From positions 1-62,639 of the forward strand of contig NZ_QPJL01000020.1 in NCBI RefSeq assembly GCF_003337565.1: 62,639 nucleotides of DNA, written 5' to 3'. Positions 20,913 to 30,429 of this stretch are shown here, one piece after another. The position numbers and the translations under genes were made by a program. This DNA is from Paracoccus lutimaris (GTDB lineage Bacteria; Pseudomonadota; Alphaproteobacteria; Rhodobacterales; Rhodobacteraceae). The notes below the pieces were generated by a model that did no database searches, was not told where the DNA came from, and saw only the letters and a program-made list of their open reading frames with translations. Numbering within the stretch: the first letter of the stretch is position 1; each line of letters opens with the position of its first letter.

Positions 20913-21376
20913 GCCAGCGCGGCTTTCAGCAGCGACAGCGCATGTTCGACGGTGGCGGCGCGGACCTGCGCGCGGCCAAGAGGGCCGAATTCGACGGTTT
21001 CCGTCCTGACGCCCCGGCTGTCGGCAATGCCGAAACAGACCCGGCCCTCGGGCTTGTGCTCGGACCCGCCGGGGCCGGCGATCCCGGTCACCGCCACGGC
21101 GATCCCGGCTTGTGAGTTCGCCAGTGCCCCCGATGCCATCTCGGCGGCGATTTCCTCGCTGACGGCGCCATGGGCGTCCAGCGTTTCGGGGCGGATGCCC
21201 AGCATCTGGATCTTGGCGGCGTTGGAATAGGTGACAAAGCCGCGATCCACCGCGTCCGAGGATCCCGGCACATCGGTCAGCCGCCCGATGATCAGCCCGC
21301 CCGTGCAGCTTTCCGCCGTGGCGATCATCACGCCCCGCGTGCGGGCAAGGGCCAAGACCTCGGCCGGGTCGGTCAC
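20909..21376 (-). CDS. pncC: CinA C-terminal family nicotinamide-nucleotide amidohydrolase
   Basis: A 155-residue PncC-type enzyme that hydrolyses nicotinamide mononucleotide to nicotinate mononucleotide in NAD recycling. Conserved blocks are TAESCTGGLIIGRLTDVPGS and VAVTGIAGPGGSEHKPEGRV. GTG 21376 was chosen: GTGA overlaps the pgpA stop and GGAG stands 9 bp upstream; the longer frame runs into pgpA. Last gene of ispDF-pgpA-pncC. Confidence 0.9.
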   Translation of the reverse strand: MTDPAEVLALARTRGVMIATAESCTGGLIIGRLTDVPGSSDAVDRGFVTYSNAAKIQMLGIRPETLDAHGAVSEEIAAEMASGALANSQAGIAVAVTGIAGPGGSEHKPEGRVCFGIADSRGVRTETVEFGPLGRAQVRAATVEHALSLLKAALA

Positions 21377-21870
21377 AGCATCGGCTCCAGCACGGCATGG
21401 TAAAGCCCGGCCAGGATCATCGAGACCACGCCCGCAAACAGCCCCGCCCACAGGTCGTCCAGCATGACGCCGACCGCGTCGCCGCGCCGGTCGGCGCGTC
21501 CGACCAGCCAGGGCTTCCAGATGTCGAAGAGCCGAAACAGCAGGAAGGGCACGACAAAGGCCGGCCAGGCATCAAGGATCGAAACCCCGTGCCGCCACAG
21601 CGGGATGACGGTAAAGCACATCGCCAGCCATTGCCCGGCGACCTCGTCGATGACGATTTCCGACGGATCCTTGTCGGCGCTGCCGGCGATGGCCAGCGGC
21701 ACCGCCCAGAAGCCCAGCACCGTCGCCAGCACGGTCGCGACGGGCAGGAACCAGCCCGCGCCGGCCTCGGCCATCAGCACCGCCAAGAGAACGGCGGCGG
21801 CCGAACCCCAGGTGCCGGGCGCCGGGCGCAGCCTGCCGATGCCGAAAAACGTGGTGATCATCGTGACCAT
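21373..21870 (-). CDS. pgpA: Phosphatidylglycerophosphatase A
   Basis: A 165-residue membrane enzyme removing phosphate from phosphatidylglycerophosphate to give phosphatidylglycerol. The start MITTFFGIGRLRPAPGTWGS and EIVIDEVAGQWLAM carry the family's conserved Gly/Pro and acidic residues, and three or four hydrophobic segments follow. It sits between ispDF (10 bp gap) and pncC (4 bp overlap), a common order in Rhodobacteraceae. Confidence 0.93.
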   Translation of the reverse strand: MVTMITTFFGIGRLRPAPGTWGSAAAVLLAVLMAEAGAGWFLPVATVLATVLGFWAVPLAIAGSADKDPSEIVIDEVAGQWLAMCFTVIPLWRHGVSILDAWPAFVVPFLLFRLFDIWKPWLVGRADRRGDAVGVMLDDLWAGLFAGVVSMILAGLYHAVLEPML

Positions 21871-21880
21871 ATGCGTGCCC

Positions 21881-23023
21881 CTATGCCTTGATCAGCGTCA
21901 CGGTGGCGATCGAGGCGATGCCTTCCTCGCGCCCGGTAAAGCCCAGCCGTTCCGATGTGGTGGCCTTGACGCTGACGCGGTCCTGCTCGATGCCGATGAT
22001 CTCTGACAACTGCCGCGCCATCGCGCCGGCATGCGGGCCGACCTTGGGGCGCTCGCAGATCAACGTCACATCCGCGTTCGAGATGCGAAAGCCCATCTGC
22101 CGGGCAAGACCGGCGGCATGGCGCAGGAAGATATGGCTTTCCGCCCCCTTCCATTGCGGGTCCGAGGGCGGGAAATGCCGGCCGATATCGCCCTGCGCCA
22201 GCGCGCCATAGATCGCGTCGGTCAGCGCGTGCATGCCGACATCGGCGTCAGAATGGCCCAGAAGCGCCTTGTCATGGGGAATTTTCACCCCGCACAGCCA
22301 GACATGATCGCCGGCCGTAAAGGCGTGGACGTCGTAACCATTGCCAAGGCGGATATCCATCATGCCCCCCAGAATACGTTCGGCGCGCGCGAAATCGGGC
22401 GCGTAGGTCAGTTTCAGATTGTCCTCGTCGCCCGGGGTCACGGTGACGGGCAGGCTGGCGCGGATCGCCAGTTCCACGTCATCGGCGGCGCCCTCGGGAT
22501 GGGCGCGATGGGCGGCAAGGATGGCGTCCAGCGCGAAACCCTGCGGGGTCTGGGCGCGCATCAGCCCCTCGCGGCTGGCGCTGCCGGTGACGCGGCCATC
22601 CTCGGCGCGCCAGAGCGCATCGGTTATGGGCAGGGCGGGGGCCGCAGCCGGGGCGCCACCCTCCAGCGCCGCGACCACGCCCGCGATGACCTCGGCCGAG
22701 ATCAGCGGCCGGGCGCCGTCATGGATCAGCACATGGGTGACACCGCTGCCCTCAAGGCTTTCCAGCGCCGCACGCACGCTGTCGCTGCGGCTGGCACCGC
22801 CGGCGACCAGCATGACCGAGGCGGGCAGTTCCGCGCGGCCCTGCGCCATGTCCTCGGGGGCCAGTGTCACGACGATGCGGGGAAAGGCGGCAAAGGCTGC
22901 GATCGAGCGCGCCAGCACGCTTTCCCCCGTCAGCACGCGCCATTGCTTGGGCGGGCCGTCGCCCGCGCGCGTGCCGCGCCCGGCGGCCGTGATGATGGCG
23001 GCATATGTTGCGGGTATCGTCAT
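21881..23023 (-). CDS. ispDF: Bifunctional IspD/IspF of the MEP isoprenoid pathway
   Basis: A 380-residue fusion. Residues 1-220 are the cytidylyltransferase IspD ([29 protein letters not shown]), making CDP-methylerythritol; residues from 221 are the cyclodiphosphate synthase IspF ([13 protein letters not shown], then [20 protein letters not shown] and [18 protein letters not shown]). It carries out two non-adjacent steps of the pathway. ATG 23023 ([17 protein letters not shown]) is the family start; an upstream extension of 277 codons antisense to rpiA is an artefact. Confidence 0.95.
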   Translation of the reverse strand: MTIPATYAAIITAAGRGTRAGDGPPKQWRVLTGESVLARSIAAFAAFPRIVVTLAPEDMAQGRAELPASVMLVAGGASRSDSVRAALESLEGSGVTHVLIHDGARPLISAEVIAGVVAALEGGAPAAAPALPITDALWRAEDGRVTGSASREGLMRAQTPQGFALDAILAAHRAHPEGAADDVELAIRASLPVTVTPGDEDNLKLTYAPDFARAERILGGMMDIRLGNGYDVHAFTAGDHVWLCGVKIPHDKALLGHSDADVGMHALTDAIYGALAQGDIGRHFPPSDPQWKGAESHIFLRHAAGLARQMGFRISNADVTLICERPKVGPHAGAMARQLSEIIGIEQDRVSVKATTSERLGFTGREEGIASIATVTLIKA

Positions 23024-23215
23024 GGCCGCCAGCTTTAGGCGAGGCCCCCGCTGGACGCAATTGCCGGACGCGATGGCGAGGCCCGTTTGCGGGGGGTATG
23101 GCCCATCTTGGCGGCGAAAATCCCCCTCAAGCCATGGCCCATTGCGGTGCTTCTGCGTATAAGGGGGGCGATTGCCCGCCAAGGGCCATATTGCCTGCCC
23201 GCCAAGGATGCCGAC

Positions 23216-23941
23216 ATGACCGATCCCGCCATCACCGATCTTTCCAAGGATGCCGCCGCGCGCGCCGCCACGCTGCTTGTCGAACCGGGCATGCGGCTGG
23301 GGCTGGGGACCGGCTCGACCGCCGCGATCTTTGTGCGCCGCCTCGCGCAGCGTGTCCAGGACGAGGGCTTTGCGCTGCGCTGTGCCGCAACGTCCAAGGC
23401 GACGACGGAACTGGCGACCTCGCTGGGGCTGAAGGTCGAGGAACTGGACGATATCGGCTGGCTCGACCTGACCATCGACGGCGCGGACGAGTTGGACCCC
23501 GACCTGAACCTGATCAAGGGCGGCGGCGCGGCGCATCTGCGTGAAAAGATCGTCGCCACCGCCTCGGACCGGATGGTGGTCATTGCCGATCAGGGCAAGG
23601 TCGTGGAGCAGCTCGGCCAGTTCCACCTGCCGGTCGAGGTGATCCCCTTTGGCTGGCAGGCGACGCGGACCCTGGTCACGCGGGCGCTGGACCGGCTGGA
23701 CCTGACCCAGCGCCCGGTCCTGCAGCGCATGCGCGACGGAAAACCGCTGCTGACCGATGAGGGGAATTTCATCCTTGATCTGGCGCTTGAGGCCATTCCC
23801 GACGCCTATGAGCTGGCGGATGAGCTGTCTTCCATCGCCGGGGTGGTTGAACACGGGCTTTTCCTGAATATCTGCCAGCTTGCGATCATCGGCCGCCCCG
23901 ACGGCTCGGTCGTGGAATTGCGGCGCGAGGATATGGAATGA
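23216..23941 (+). CDS. rpiA: Ribose-5-phosphate isomerase A
   Basis: A 241-residue enzyme interconverting ribose 5-phosphate and ribulose 5-phosphate. Motifs are GTGSTA (31-36), DGADE and [14 protein letters not shown] (catalytic Lys and phosphate site). ATG 23216 has AAGGA 8 bp upstream. Its end overlaps gor by 4 bp (ATGA). About 190 bp of leader lie between it and the divergent ispDF. Confidence 0.95.
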   Translation: MTDPAITDLSKDAAARAATLLVEPGMRLGLGTGSTAAIFVRRLAQRVQDEGFALRCAATSKATTELATSLGLKVEELDDIGWLDLTIDGADELDPDLNLIKGGGAAHLREKIVATASDRMVVIADQGKVVEQLGQFHLPVEVIPFGWQATRTLVTRALDRLDLTQRPVLQRMRDGKPLLTDEGNFILDLALEAIPDAYELADELSSIAGVVEHGLFLNICQLAIIGRPDGSVVELRREDME

Positions 23942-25341
23942 CCTTCGACTACGATCTTTTCGTCATCGGCGGCGGCTCGGGCGGCGTGCGCGCGGCGCGG
24001 ATCGCGGCCAGCGAATACGGCGCCCGCGTCGGTCTGGCAGAAGAGGACCGCATGGGCGGCACCTGCGTCATTCGCGGCTGCGTGCCCAAGAAGCTGATGA
24101 TCTTTGCCTCGCAGGCGGGCGCCATGGCGGCGGAATCGCGCGGCTATGGCTGGGCCGAGGCCAGCGCCGGCAGCTTTGACTGGCCGGCGTTCCACGGCAA
24201 GCTTGCGCGCGAGCTGGACCGGCTGGAGGGCGCCTATAGCGGCGGGCTGATGGGGGCGGGGGTGCAGATCCACCACCAGCGCGCCCGCATCCGCGATGCC
24301 CATACGGTAGAACTGGCCGACGGCACCCGGCTCAGCGCCAAGCATATCCTGATCGCCGCCGGCGGCCGCCCGCAGCGCCCCGGCATTCCCGGCGAGGAAC
24401 TGGGGATGATCTCGGACGATCTGTTCACCATGGAAAAACTGCCCGCCAGCGTGCTGGTGGTCGGCGGCAGCTTCATCGCCTGCGAATTCGCCACCATCCT
24501 GAACGGGCTGGGGGTCAGGACCACGCTGGCCTATCGCGGCGATGCGGTCCTGCGCGGTTTCGACGGCGAGATGCGCCGCCACGCCACCGAGCAGTTGCGC
24601 ATCGTCGGCGTCGATCTGCGCCTTGGCGTCAGCCCGACCCGGCTGGACCGCGACGAGGCCGGCATCCGCGCCAGTTTCGACGATGGCAGCAGCGCGGTCT
24701 ATGAGGCGGTGATGTTCGCGACCGGCCGCGCGCCCTATACGGCCGGGCTGGGGCTGGAAGAGGCCGGCGTCAAGCTGGGCCGCAAGGGCGAGATTATCGT
24801 CGATGAATGGTCGCAGAGCTCGGTCCCCTCGATCTATGCGGTGGGCGACGTGACCGACCGCGTGAACCTGACCCCGGTCGCGATCCGCGAAGGCCACAGC
24901 TTTGCCGATACGGTCTTTGGCGCCAAGCCCCGCAAGGTCGATCACAGCCTGTTCGGCGCCGCCGTCTATCTGCGCCCGCATGAGCTGGCGACCATCGGCC
25001 TGACCGAGGAACAGGCCGAGACCCGCGCCACACCCTCGGACGTCTATGTCGCCAGCTTCCGGCCGATGCGGTCGCTGTTTGGCGGCTCCGAGGCGCGGGC
25101 GGTGATGAAACTGATCGTGGATGCGGAAACCGACAAGGTGCTGGGCTGCCACATCTTTGGCCCCGAGGCCGGCGAGATGATCCAGCTTGTCGCCATCCCC
25201 ATGGGCATGGGCGCGACCAAGGCGCAGTTCGACGCGGCCATCGCCGTCCACCCGACCTTGGCCGAAGAGCTTGTGACCATGCGCAAGCCAAACCGGCGGA
25301 TTGGCGGCACTCTTTCTGACAAAACACGCGCATCGGCTTGA
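23938..25341 (+). CDS. gor: Glutathione-disulfide reductase
   Basis: A 467-residue flavoprotein using NADPH to reduce glutathione disulfide. FAD-binding GGGSGG (11-16), redox pair C43/C48 in [18 protein letters not shown] site [12 protein letters not shown], and the C-terminal dimer motif [15 protein letters not shown] with the catalytic His. Translationally coupled to rpiA, which feeds the pentose phosphate route. Confidence 0.93.
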   Translation: MTFDYDLFVIGGGSGGVRAARIAASEYGARVGLAEEDRMGGTCVIRGCVPKKLMIFASQAGAMAAESRGYGWAEASAGSFDWPAFHGKLARELDRLEGAYSGGLMGAGVQIHHQRARIRDAHTVELADGTRLSAKHILIAAGGRPQRPGIPGEELGMISDDLFTMEKLPASVLVVGGSFIACEFATILNGLGVRTTLAYRGDAVLRGFDGEMRRHATEQLRIVGVDLRLGVSPTRLDRDEAGIRASFDDGSSAVYEAVMFATGRAPYTAGLGLEEAGVKLGRKGEIIVDEWSQSSVPSIYAVGDVTDRVNLTPVAIREGHSFADTVFGAKPRKVDHSLFGAAVYLRPHELATIGLTEEQAETRATPSDVYVASFRPMRSLFGGSEARAVMKLIVDAETDKVLGCHIFGPEAGEMIQLVAIPMGMGATKAQFDAAIAVHPTLAEELVTMRKPNRRIGGTLSDKTRASA

Positions 25342-25402
25342 TTTTCTGGCCGATGCCACCAGTTTCAGACAAAGAACGACACAAGTACGAGGCAAGAGAT
25401 TA

Positions 25403-26623
25403 ATGGCGGGACAAGGCCCTTGGGGCGGCGGAGATGACGGCAAAGGCGGCAAGCAGCCGCCGCAAGGGGGCGGTCAGCGCCCCTGGGGCAATGCCGGCGG
25501 CGACAAGGGCGGCGATGACGATCAGCCGCAGGGGCCGCGTCGTGGCGACCAGATGCCCGAGATCGAGGAACTGGTCCGCAAGGGTCAGGACCGGCTGCGC
25601 GTCCTGATGGGCGGCAAGCCCTCGGGTGGGGGCGGCAACCGTCCGGGCGGCCCGCGCGGGCCGATCCGGCCGCAGTTCCACATGGGGCGCGGCGCCTGGG
25701 GCCTTGTGGCCATCGGCGCGGCGGTCGTGTGGTCCTTCATGTCCTTCTATACCGTGGACGAGGGCGAGCGTTCGGTCGAACTGATGTTCGGGCGCCCCTA
25801 TGCCATCGGGACGCCGGGTCTGAACTTTGCGCCCTGGCCGGTGGTGACCAAGGAAATCGTGCTGGCCACGGGCGAGCGCGTGACCGAGGTCGGTCTGGGG
25901 CAGGCCGGTCCGATGGATAGCGGGCTGATGCTGACCCGCGACCAGAACATCGTCGACATGGGCTATCAGGTGGTCTGGAATGTCTCGGACCCCGAACAGT
26001 TCCTGTTCAACCTTGCCGACCCGCCGGGCACGATTCGGGCCGTCGCCGAATCCGCCATGCGCGACATCGTGGCGCGCTCGGAAATGGCGCCGATCCTGAA
26101 CCGCGACCGCGAAACCATCCGCGCCGAGCTGCAGGAAAACGTCCAGCAGACGCTGGATCTCTATGAGGCCGGGATCAACGTGGTCCGCGTCAACCTTGAC
26201 CGCGCCGACCCGCCGCGCGAGGTGATCGACAGCTTCCGCGAGGTGCAGGCCGCCCAGCAGGAGCGCGACCGCCTTGAAAAAGAGGCCGACGCCTATGCCA
26301 ACCGGGTGCTTGCGAGCGCCCGCGGTGAGGCCGCGGCCCTGATCGAACGCGCCGAGGCCTACCGCGCCGAAGCCGTCAACACCGCCGAGGGCGAGGCCGC
26401 ACGCTTCAACTCGGTCTATGACGAATATGTCAAGGCACCCGAGGTCACACGCCGCCGGATGTATCTGGAAACCATGGAAAAAGTCCTGGGCAACGTGAAC
26501 AAGGTCATCCTTGATGGCGAAGGCGGGCAGGGCGTCGTGCCCTATCTGCCGCTTGACCAGCTGAAGAATACAGGAACCGGCGGCACCACGGCCCGCGGCA
26601 CGGCCACCGGGGGGACGAATTGA
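25403..26623 (+). CDS. hflK: FtsH protease modulator HflK
   Basis: A 406-residue membrane protein that with HflC forms a cage around FtsH. A Gly/Pro/Gln-rich tail (residues 1-95) precedes one membrane span (about 100-120, GLVAIGAAVVWSFMSFY), then the SPFH domain (VELMFGRPYAIGTPGLNFAP) and a long helix with ERDRLEKEADAYANRVLASA. ATG 25403 starts the family-like MAGQGPWGGG. Overlaps hflC by one base. Confidence 0.95.
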   Translation: MAGQGPWGGGDDGKGGKQPPQGGGQRPWGNAGGDKGGDDDQPQGPRRGDQMPEIEELVRKGQDRLRVLMGGKPSGGGGNRPGGPRGPIRPQFHMGRGAWGLVAIGAAVVWSFMSFYTVDEGERSVELMFGRPYAIGTPGLNFAPWPVVTKEIVLATGERVTEVGLGQAGPMDSGLMLTRDQNIVDMGYQVVWNVSDPEQFLFNLADPPGTIRAVAESAMRDIVARSEMAPILNRDRETIRAELQENVQQTLDLYEAGINVVRVNLDRADPPREVIDSFREVQAAQQERDRLEKEADAYANRVLASARGEAAALIERAEAYRAEAVNTAEGEAARFNSVYDEYVKAPEVTRRRMYLETMEKVLGNVNKVILDGEGGQGVVPYLPLDQLKNTGTGGTTARGTATGGTN

Positions 26624-27708
26624 TGAAACGCTTTCTTTCGACGCTGGCACTGCCGGCTCTGGTCGTGATCGGCGTGCTGGTCGCAAGCTCGGTCTATATC
26701 GTCGATGTGCGCGAACGCGCGCTGGTCCTGCGCTTTCGCGAAGTGGTGACGGTGCGCGAAAATCCCGGTCTGGGGATCAAGGTGCCCCTGCTGGATTCGG
26801 TGGTGAAATACGACGCCCGCATCCTGGGCCTGCCCACCAGCCCGATGGAGGTCACGCCGCTGGATGACCGCCGGCTGGTCGTCGACGCCTTTGCCCGCTG
26901 GCAGGTGGTCGATGCGCAGCGCGTCTATCAGGCGACGCAAGGCTTGGGCCTGCCGCGCGTGCAGGAACGGCTGGATTCGATCATCAACAGCGCCATCCGT
27001 CAGGTGCTGGGTTCGGTCCCCTCGACCACGGTGCTGTCGGATGACCGCACGCCCCTGATGAACCGCATCCGCGATCTGGCCCGGACCGAGGCCGAGGATC
27101 TGGGCGTGCGCGTCATTGACGTGCGCCTGACCCGCACCGATCTGCCCGAGCAGAACCTGAACGCCACCTATGCCCGGATGCGGGCCGAGCGCGAACGCGA
27201 GGCCGCTGACGAGGTCGCCCGTGGTGGCGAGGCCGCTCAGCGTGTCCGCGCCGCCGCCGACCGGACCGTGGTCGAACTGACCTCGGAAGCGCGCAAGAAG
27301 GCCGAGATCGTGCGCGGTGAGGCCGACGGCCGCCGCAACGCCATCTATGCCGATGCTTTTGGCCGCGATCCCGAGTTCTTTGCCTTCACCCGCTCGATGG
27401 TCTCCTATGAGCGCGCGCTGAAGGGCGAGAACAGCTCGCTGGTGATCCAGCCCGAGGGCGAATTCTTCGACTATCTGCGCAATGACGGCGCCGACAAGGC
27501 CAATCCCGTGCCGGTGCCGCGTCCGGCTGCGGCTGTCTCGGAAGCCCCCGCCGAGGCCGAGGCCGCGACGGACGAAGCCGTGGCCCCGACCGAAACCAAC
27601 CGCGAGGGCGAACCTTTGGGCGCGGCTGCCGGGGTCACGCTGACGCCGATGCCGGAATCTCTGGCAAGCCCGCCGCAGGAAGAGCCGGTGGCGGTGCCCG
27701 CGAACTGA
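26623..27708 (+). CDS. hflC: FtsH protease modulator HflC
   Basis: A 361-residue partner of HflK. Membrane span at residues 6-25, SPFH domain (VDVRERALVLRFREVVTV), then a helix with RAEREREAADEVARGGEAAQ. ATG 26623 shares its A with the hflK TGA. The C-terminal 60 residues (Ala/Pro/Glu-rich) are longer than in E. coli. A DegP-type protease often follows in relatives; here degP is 4.2 kb downstream, after four other genes. Confidence 0.94.
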   Translation: MKRFLSTLALPALVVIGVLVASSVYIVDVRERALVLRFREVVTVRENPGLGIKVPLLDSVVKYDARILGLPTSPMEVTPLDDRRLVVDAFARWQVVDAQRVYQATQGLGLPRVQERLDSIINSAIRQVLGSVPSTTVLSDDRTPLMNRIRDLARTEAEDLGVRVIDVRLTRTDLPEQNLNATYARMRAEREREAADEVARGGEAAQRVRAAADRTVVELTSEARKKAEIVRGEADGRRNAIYADAFGRDPEFFAFTRSMVSYERALKGENSSLVIQPEGEFFDYLRNDGADKANPVPVPRPAAAVSEAPAEAEAATDEAVAPTETNREGEPLGAAAGVTLTPMPESLASPPQEEPVAVPAN

Positions 27709-27736
27709 GTGGGCATCCAGATCCGACAGGACGAAT

Positions 27737-27766
27737 GGGCCGGGCGCGACATCGCCCGGCCCTTTT
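27737..27766 (+). terminator. Rho-independent terminator of hflKC
   Basis: GGGCCGGGCG-CGACAT-CGCCCGGCCC followed by TTTTCC, 28 bp after the hflC stop. The opposite strand lacks a T-tract, so it serves hflKC only. Confidence 0.85.
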
Positions 27767-27789
27767 CCTTTGCGGGATAGGGTAACGGA

Positions 27790-28962
27790 TCAGCCGGGTG
27801 TGCCGGTCTCGTCATCGCTGACCTCGCGCTGCCATTCGCGCCAGATCGAGACCAGCAGCGCCATCAGCACCGGCCCGACGAACAGCCCGACGATGCCCAT
27901 GGTCTTGACCCCGCCGATCAGCCCGAAAAAGGTCGGCAGGAACGGCAGCTTGACCGGCCCGCCGACCAGAACCGGGCGGATGGTCTTGTCGACGATGAAG
28001 AGCTCGCAGGTGCCCCACATGAACAAAAGCGCGCCAGCGAGCGGCGTGCCACTGGCCACCAGATAGGCCGAAACCAGCGTGAAGCACAAAGGCGCGCCGC
28101 CGGGGATCAGCGCCATGAAACCGGTGATGACGCCGAAGGTGACCGGCGAGGGCACGCCCGCGATCCAGTAGGCGGTGCCCAGAATGACGCCCTCGCCAAT
28201 GGCGATCAGGGTCATGCCGGTCACGGTCGAGCTGATGGTGGCGGGGACGACCCGCGACAGCCGGCTCCAGCGGTCGGGCAGGATGTGGCGGCCGACAAGG
28301 TCGATCTGCGCGGCGATCCGGTCGCCGTCGCGGTAAAAGACGAACAGCGTGATCAGCATGAACAGCATGTTCAGCGCCATGTGAAAGGCCAGCGAACTGG
28401 CGGTCAGCGCGCCGCGATAGATGGCGACGATGTTCGAGCCGCTGACCAGCTGCACGATCTCGCTGATGCCGCCGGGGCGGCCGATATAGGTATTCCAGTT
28501 CTTGTCGAACCAATGCCCGACATGGGGCAGGCCGGCCAGCCAGTCCGGCGTCGGCGCGCCGGCATTGTTGACCAGGATCGCCCAGTTGAACCAGGCGCTG
28601 AGTTCGCGAAAGGCATAGATCAGCGCCATGGTGATCGGGATGACCAGAAAGCAGATCAGCACCAGCACCAATGCCGCCGCAGCCCCGGTCCGTCCCAGCC
28701 CGAGTTGGAAGGCGGCGCGGTCGCGCAGGGGCCAGCTGGCCAGCGCGATGACCGAGGCCGCCAAAACCGGCACCAGAAAGCCGTGAAAGAAATAGATCGA
28801 GGCCGCGACGATGGCCAGCAGCAGCCAGCGCGCCGCCGAGATATTGGTCACCAGAGGCTGGCGATGGACGCGCAATCCGGTCTGTCGCGCTCCGCCCTGA
28901 CCGGCAGGCGTCTCCGCCCGCGGTGCCGCACCCGTGGCTTGGGGCATGTCGCGCGTGTTCAT
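27790..28962 (-). CDS. AI-2E family transporter (TqsA/PerM-type membrane protein)
   Basis: A 390-residue inner-membrane protein with about eight spans and the family's central block (FMALIPGGAPLCFTLVSAYL, then FLPTFFGLIGGVKTMGIVGL). The family exports autoinducer-2 or other small molecules, or exchanges ions; substrate unknown. ATG 28962 (MNTRDMPQATG) gives a cytosolic N-terminal tail of about 45 residues. It diverges from the TPP riboswitch-tenA unit. Confidence 0.87.
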   Translation of the reverse strand: MNTRDMPQATGAAPRAETPAGQGGARQTGLRVHRQPLVTNISAARWLLLAIVAASIYFFHGFLVPVLAASVIALASWPLRDRAAFQLGLGRTGAAAALVLVLICFLVIPITMALIYAFRELSAWFNWAILVNNAGAPTPDWLAGLPHVGHWFDKNWNTYIGRPGGISEIVQLVSGSNIVAIYRGALTASSLAFHMALNMLFMLITLFVFYRDGDRIAAQIDLVGRHILPDRWSRLSRVVPATISSTVTGMTLIAIGEGVILGTAYWIAGVPSPVTFGVITGFMALIPGGAPLCFTLVSAYLVASGTPLAGALLFMWGTCELFIVDKTIRPVLVGGPVKLPFLPTFFGLIGGVKTMGIVGLFVGPVLMALLVSIWREWQREVSDDETGTPG

Positions 28963-29105
28963 TCTTGTGTCCGGCCCTGTCTTTGGCCCTGTCGCGGGCC
29001 TTGACTCACGAGATAACAGATCGGCCCCGGCTGCAAGCGCGAAAGCCGTTCGGGTTGTCACAGATCGGCGCGTGACAAGCCGGTTTCGCGCCGTTAGCCT
29101 GCCGC

Positions 29106-29208
29106 CCACCAAGGGGAGTCCCGACAAGGGGCTGAGAAACCGCTGGCAGATGCAGCGCGGTGACCCTTTGAACCTGATCCGGATCATGCCGGCGAAGGGA
29201 TGGGGTGG
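29106..29208 (+). ncRNA. TPP riboswitch (THI element)
   Basis: The conserved core GGGGCTGAGAAA (29128-29139) and ACCCTTTGAACCTGATCCGG followed by ATCATGCCGGCGAAGGGA (29163-29200) are present. P1 closes CCACC (29106) with GGTGG (29208). It binds thiamine pyrophosphate and would turn off the gene behind it, tenA, starting 77 bp downstream. A hairpin GGTCTC-ACCGC-GAGACC at 29228-29244 may be part of the expression platform. Confidence 0.95.
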
Positions 29209-29284
29209 AACTGCCTGTCTTTTTGCCGGTCTCACCGCGAGACCATGGACGCCCCGGTCTTGCCCCTTGTCACCAGGAGCCGTG

Positions 29285-29953
29285 ATGACCGAAAGCCTTG
29301 CCACAACCTTCAGCGAAACCCTGCGCCACGAATGCGCCCAAGACTGGCAGGCGGCCACCGGCCACCGCTTTGTCGCCGAGCTTTGCGCCGGCACCGTGTC
29401 CGACAGGGAGATGGCGGCCTATCTGGTGCAGGATCATCGGTTTCTGGACGCCTTTCTGATGCTGCTTGGCGCGGCCATCGCCTCGGCCGACCGCTTTGAG
29501 GCGCGGCTGCGTCTGGGCCGCTTTGCCGGCATGATCTCGGGCGACGAGAATGACTATTTCGAGCGCGCTTTCGCCGCGCTTGGCGTCTCGGCCGGGGCGC
29601 GAGCCAGGATCGCCGACACTGCCCCCACGGCGGGGTTCAAGGCGCTGATGCGCGAGGCGGCGGCGACGCGCGCCTATCCCGCCGCGCTGGCGGTGCTGAC
29701 CGTGGCCGAGGGGTTGTATCTGGACTGGGCCGAGCGGGCGCCGCGGCCCTTGCCGGAAAACTTCGTTCACGCCGAATGGATCACGCTTCACGACAACCCG
29801 TTCTTTCGCGATTTCGTGGCCTTCCTGCGTTCCGAACTGGACCGGGTCGGGCCCTCGGCCGAGGCGCAGGCCCGGGATTTCTTTGCGCGCGCCGTGGTGC
29901 TGGAACGCGACTTTTTCGACGCGGCCTATGCGCCCGAGCCGGTTCCGGGCTGA
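29285..29953 (+). CDS. tenA: TenA-family thiamine salvage protein, Cys-less (TenA_E) type
   Basis: A 222-residue all-helical TenA/THI-4 protein. DHRFLDAFLMLLGAAIASAD and SGDENDYFERAF match the family. Where TenA_C enzymes have the catalytic Cys (in a CYWLY-like segment), this protein has VAEGLYLDWAER with E142, as in TenA_E proteins implicated in salvaging formylamino- or aminopyrimidine from damaged thiamine. The TPP riboswitch just upstream confirms the thiamine link. AGGAG lies 7 bp before ATG 29285. Overlaps the convergent NUDIX gene by 28 bp. Confidence 0.9.
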   Translation: MTESLATTFSETLRHECAQDWQAATGHRFVAELCAGTVSDREMAAYLVQDHRFLDAFLMLLGAAIASADRFEARLRLGRFAGMISGDENDYFERAFAALGVSAGARARIADTAPTAGFKALMREAAATRAYPAALAVLTVAEGLYLDWAERAPRPLPENFVHAEWITLHDNPFFRDFVAFLRSELDRVGPSAEAQARDFFARAVVLERDFFDAAYAPEPVPG

Positions 29954-30423
29954 TCGGTCACCATCTCGACCTCAAGCGGTTCGCGGGGCGGCCCGCTTTC
30001 GCGGAAATCCAGGATGATGCGCAGCAGGGATTGCGGCACGATGGCCTCGGTGCTGTGGCGAAGCTCGTCGAGGCGCCACCAGCGGAATTCGCGCAGGATG
30101 CGGGCCTCGGCCGCGTCCTGCATGCGGGGGGTGAAACGGCTGACGGGCACGACGAAATAATCCTCGGACTGGCGCCAGCGCCGGCCGTAAAGCGTCATCT
30201 CGTGGCAGCGCTTCCACAGCAGCGGGCCGATCTGCGCGCCCTCAAGCGCCAGTTCCTCGGTCAGTTCGCGTTCCAGCGCCCGGGGCGCGGTCTCATCCGC
30301 CTGCAGCCCGCCGCCGGGACAGATCCAGAAGCTGCCATTCTGGACCTCGACGCGCATCAGCAGCACCTCGTTCGCGGGTGTCAGCAGGATGGCGCGCGCG
30401 GCCTGTCTTTCGGTGATCCGCAT
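29926..30423 (-). CDS. NUDIX hydrolase
   Basis: A 165-residue pyrophosphohydrolase. The Nudix box is G-GLQAD-E-TAPRALE-RELTEEL (about residues 39-60), matching GX5EX7REUXEEXGU except at the last Gly. Substrate cannot be told; nucleotide diphosphates are typical. Lies 6 bp after the dehydrogenase/thioesterase gene on the same strand, probably co-transcribed. Confidence 0.88.
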   Translation of the reverse strand: MRITERQAARAILLTPANEVLLMRVEVQNGSFWICPGGGLQADETAPRALERELTEELALEGAQIGPLLWKRCHEMTLYGRRWRQSEDYFVVPVSRFTPRMQDAAEARILREFRWWRLDELRHSTEAIVPQSLLRIILDFRESGPPREPLEVEMVTDQPGTGSGA

Positions 30424-30429
30424 GGCCCC

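Noticed and set aside
23024..23854. N-terminal extension of IspDF by 277 residues
   Set aside because: Antisense to rpiA and without similarity; IspD starts normally at 23023.
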